Assembly (NCBI RefSeq): GCF_023520895.1
Contig: NZ_CP026029.1
Location: 5,332,001-5,396,000 of the forward strand
Reading direction: 5' to 3'
DNA: 64,000 nucleotides
From: Paenibacillus sp. PK3_47
GTDB taxonomy: Bacteria; Bacillota; Bacilli; Paenibacillales; Paenibacillaceae
Of the stretch, positions 62,318 through 64,000 are shown in pieces. Positions within the stretch are counted from its first letter, which is position 1, and each line of letters starts with the position of its first letter. The position numbers and the translations under genes are program-made. The notes under the pieces are model-generated. The model worked only from the letters and a program-made list of their open reading frames with translations, was not told the origin of the DNA and ran no database searches.

Positions 62318-62770
62318 ATGAAAGAAATCCTCCGTGAAATTGGAATGATCGCCAGGGCGCTTGATTCCATCAGCAATATTGAATTTAAGGAAATTGATCT
62401 CACCCGGGGGCAATATTTATATTTGGTACGGATCTGCGAGAACCCGGGCATTATTCAGGAAAAGCTTGCTGAAATGATCAAGGTGGACCGTACAACGGCC
62501 GCCCGGGCGGTGCAGAAGCTGGAGCTGCAGGGGATGATCGAGAAGAAAAGTGACGGGGAAAACAAAAAAATCAAAAAAATCTACGCCACTGACAAAGGCA
62601 GGGAGGTCTACCCTTTTCTGATGAGAGAGGGGAATTACTCCGACAGGATGGCTCTGCAGGGGGTTTCTGACGAAGAAACAGAGACGCTTTATAAGCTTCT
62701 TGTAAAGGTGAGAAAGAATGTGGAGGCCGACTGGGAGCAGGTGAAAAAGGGGCACAAAAGAGATTATTAA
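62318..62770 (+). CDS. MarR family transcriptional regulator
   Basis: A 150-residue winged-helix repressor. LTRGQYLYLVRICENPGIIQEKLAEMIKVDRTTAARAVQKLELQGMIEKK (~30-80) is the DNA-binding region, with helices at both ends for dimerisation. ATG 62318 follows GGGAG; the frame extends to 62276 but without a ribosome site. Divergent from the GNAT/YczE pair, which it probably represses in the absence of a small ligand. Confidence 0.9.
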   Translation: MKEILREIGMIARALDSISNIEFKEIDLTRGQYLYLVRICENPGIIQEKLAEMIKVDRTTAARAVQKLELQGMIEKKSDGENKKIKKIYATDKGREVYPFLMREGNYSDRMALQGVSDEETETLYKLLVKVRKNVEADWEQVKKGHKRDY

Positions 62771-62869
62771 GCCACAAATTTGCACATGGGCAAAAAATAT
62801 GGTCTAATTTTTATATAATCTAATCCCCAGCATTTCAGTCTGCATAAGAATAATAGAGGAGGCGATTTT

Positions 62870-63115
62870 ATGTTCAAAAAGCTGATACAAAAGGTGATTC
62901 ACTCTGCCCAGAATTCGGGACACCACAAGCATTCCAGCAGTCACCGGGGAAGGAGAGGGAACGCTCATTATTCCAGTTCCGGTAAAAAGCGCATGTCCTA
63001 CCGTTATTCCAGCAGCGGTTACAGGCCGAAAAGAGGCAGCTCTTCAGATTACCGTCACGGCAGCGGGCATAAGGGGCATAAATATTACAAGAACAGATAC
63101 GGAAGCTCCAGCTGA
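62870..63115 (+). CDS. Small Ser/Arg/Lys/His/Tyr-rich basic protein
   Basis: An 81-residue, highly basic, low-complexity protein. After a short helix (MFKKLIQKVIHSAQ) it has clusters such as HHKHSSSHRGRRG, YSSSGKKRMSYRYSSSGYRPKRGSSS and HKGHKYYKNRYGSSS. The composition recalls spore-coat proteins of the CotG kind, which are phosphorylated on Ser, but no homology is claimed. ATG 62870 follows AGAGGAGG, an excellent site, so it is translated. It converges on a protein kinase gene 8 bases away. Confidence 0.8.
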   Translation: MFKKLIQKVIHSAQNSGHHKHSSSHRGRRGNAHYSSSGKKRMSYRYSSSGYRPKRGSSSDYRHGSGHKGHKYYKNRYGSSS

Positions 63116-63123
63116 TTCTTTCC

Positions 63124-63939
63124 TCAGCGGAGCCCCGGAAGAATCCGTTCCAAATCGGAGACGAACCCGGAAGTGTCCGGATAAGGGTTGCCTTCTTCAA
63201 GCAGCCTGAGGAGAATTTCCCTGAGTTCACCGGAGAGCTGTAATTCTTCCATCCAGCCTGCTTCCGGAGCATCGGGTTCAGGGCTGAATTGAGAGTAAAG
63301 CATGAAAAGCATCAGATGTCCGATATCATATAAATCCGACTGTATCATGGCAGGCTTTGACGGTGTTGTACTGTTGAAGCCTGCTTTAATCTGCTTATAA
63401 AGATCCGAACCGCTGTTACCGAGCGGAGCCGAAAGGCCAAAATCGATTAAATAGAGCTGATCTTCCTTCATAATTACGTTCGGTATACGCAGATCGAGGT
63501 GAACAAAACCTTTATCATGTATATATTTCACGCGCTCCATCAGCTGCAGCGTCCAGTTTACGGTATCTCTTTCCCCGAACGTCCTGCCTTCTGCAAAAAT
63601 GGAGTCCTCCAGCGTTTTCCCTTCGATATAATCGATTACTAGCGATACAGAGCGCTTTTCTTCAAAAAAGTCCCGGCAGGCCGGAATGAAGGGATGCTCA
63701 AGCGCTGACATCACTTCTTTTTCCCAGGCCAGCATTTGCTGCCCGGTTCCTTTCTTGCTCGGCTTGGCCTGCTTGACCGCTACGGTCTGCTGATGCTGTT
63801 CATCCAGGCACCGGTAAGTAATACCGTAGCTGCCCAGCCCGATGGGCGATATCACTTTGTATCTGTCACCGATATAACTTCCAGGCTGAAGGGGATAATC
63901 TGTCCAAGCCTGGAGAAATCCTTTAATATATTTGTACAC
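63124..63939 (-). CDS. Hanks-type serine/threonine protein kinase
   Basis: A 271-residue soluble kinase. IGLGSYGITYRCLD (~33, Gly loop), AVKQAK (~53, ATP Lys), EKEVMSALEHPF (helix C Glu), GFVHLDLRIPNVIM (~145, catalytic loop), and LIDFGLSAP (DFG) are all visible. The usual HRDLKPxN is HLDLRIPN, with Arg in place of the catalytic-loop Lys. No membrane segment or PASTA domain, unlike PrkC. Start GTG 63939 follows AAAGGGG. The Ser-rich basic protein next to it is a candidate substrate. Confidence 0.9.
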   Translation of the reverse strand: MYKYIKGFLQAWTDYPLQPGSYIGDRYKVISPIGLGSYGITYRCLDEQHQQTVAVKQAKPSKKGTGQQMLAWEKEVMSALEHPFIPACRDFFEEKRSVSLVIDYIEGKTLEDSIFAEGRTFGERDTVNWTLQLMERVKYIHDKGFVHLDLRIPNVIMKEDQLYLIDFGLSAPLGNSGSDLYKQIKAGFNSTTPSKPAMIQSDLYDIGHLMLFMLYSQFSPEPDAPEAGWMEELQLSGELREILLRLLEEGNPYPDTSGFVSDLERILPGLR

Positions 63940-63976
63940 GCCGATTAACCCCTTTGTGTGTAAAACCGGATCGAAT

Positions 63977-64000
63977 AGGAGAGAGTTGTGAACATGAATA
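63977..64000 (+). other. Ribosome site and start of a further gene (cut by window end)
   Basis: AGGAGAG at 63977 is followed by GTG 63988 and ATG 63994, in a divergent position from the kinase. Only a few codons are visible. Confidence 0.35.

Overview
The window looks like a chromosomal segment of a Paenibacillus-type, spore-forming Firmicute of moderate GC. The support is the gene content (LplB/YtcP-type permeases, very large modular pectinases, an S-layer-homology protein, YheC/YheD ATP-grasp proteins, DUF3231, RNase J, a c-di-AMP riboswitch) and the strong AGGAGG ribosome binding sites with frequent TTG and GTG starts. No rRNA, tRNA, prophage, insertion sequence or CRISPR locus was seen.

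Region 1 (1-36 kb) is mostly a pectin/rhamnogalacturonan locus. It holds a truncated MFS permease and a phosphodiesterase; a rhamnogalacturonan acetylesterase; an isopropylmalate-type dehydrogenase; an AraC regulator divergent from a GH116-type glycosidase; a membrane AraC sensor-regulator with a solute-binding lipoprotein; a permease-permease-lipoprotein importer; and a transcript preceded by a cre-like site that encodes a 1564-residue pectin methylesterase, a PL1 pectate lyase and an SLH surface protein. A GH27 glycosidase, a CE2-type esterase, L-rhamnose mutarotase, a GH105 unsaturated rhamnogalacturonyl hydrolase and two more AraC regulators follow. The logic is: surface enzymes de-esterify and cut pectin, the ABC importer takes up oligomers, and GH105, RhaM and the esterases finish them inside the cell.

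Region 2 (36.7-46.3 kb) holds two YheC/YheD paralogues; an operon encoding an adenylate-forming domain fused to a SbnA-type 2,3-diaminopropionate synthase, followed by SbnB; an NlpC/P60 wall hydrolase behind a ydaO-type c-di-AMP riboswitch; and a DUF6492 gene with a mannose-1-phosphate guanylyltransferase.

Region 3 (46.5-64 kb) is mainly housekeeping and accessory genes: an ArsP_1-type permease, a selenium cluster (selD, mnmH, facing a cysteine desulfurase), a frameshifted methyltransferase with a saccharopine-dehydrogenase-like partner, a LuxR regulator, amino-acid and MFS transporters, RNase J, a MarR/GNAT/YczE group, and a Hanks-type kinase beside a small Ser/Arg/Lys/His-rich protein.

The most unusual signal is non-coding. 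Five intergenic blocks contain small DNA hairpins repeated at a strict 51-52 bp register, with some 62 bp steps. At least four sequence families share this geometry, and four of the five blocks lie between convergent gene ends. The register is close to whole turns of the DNA helix. I know of no described element that matches it.
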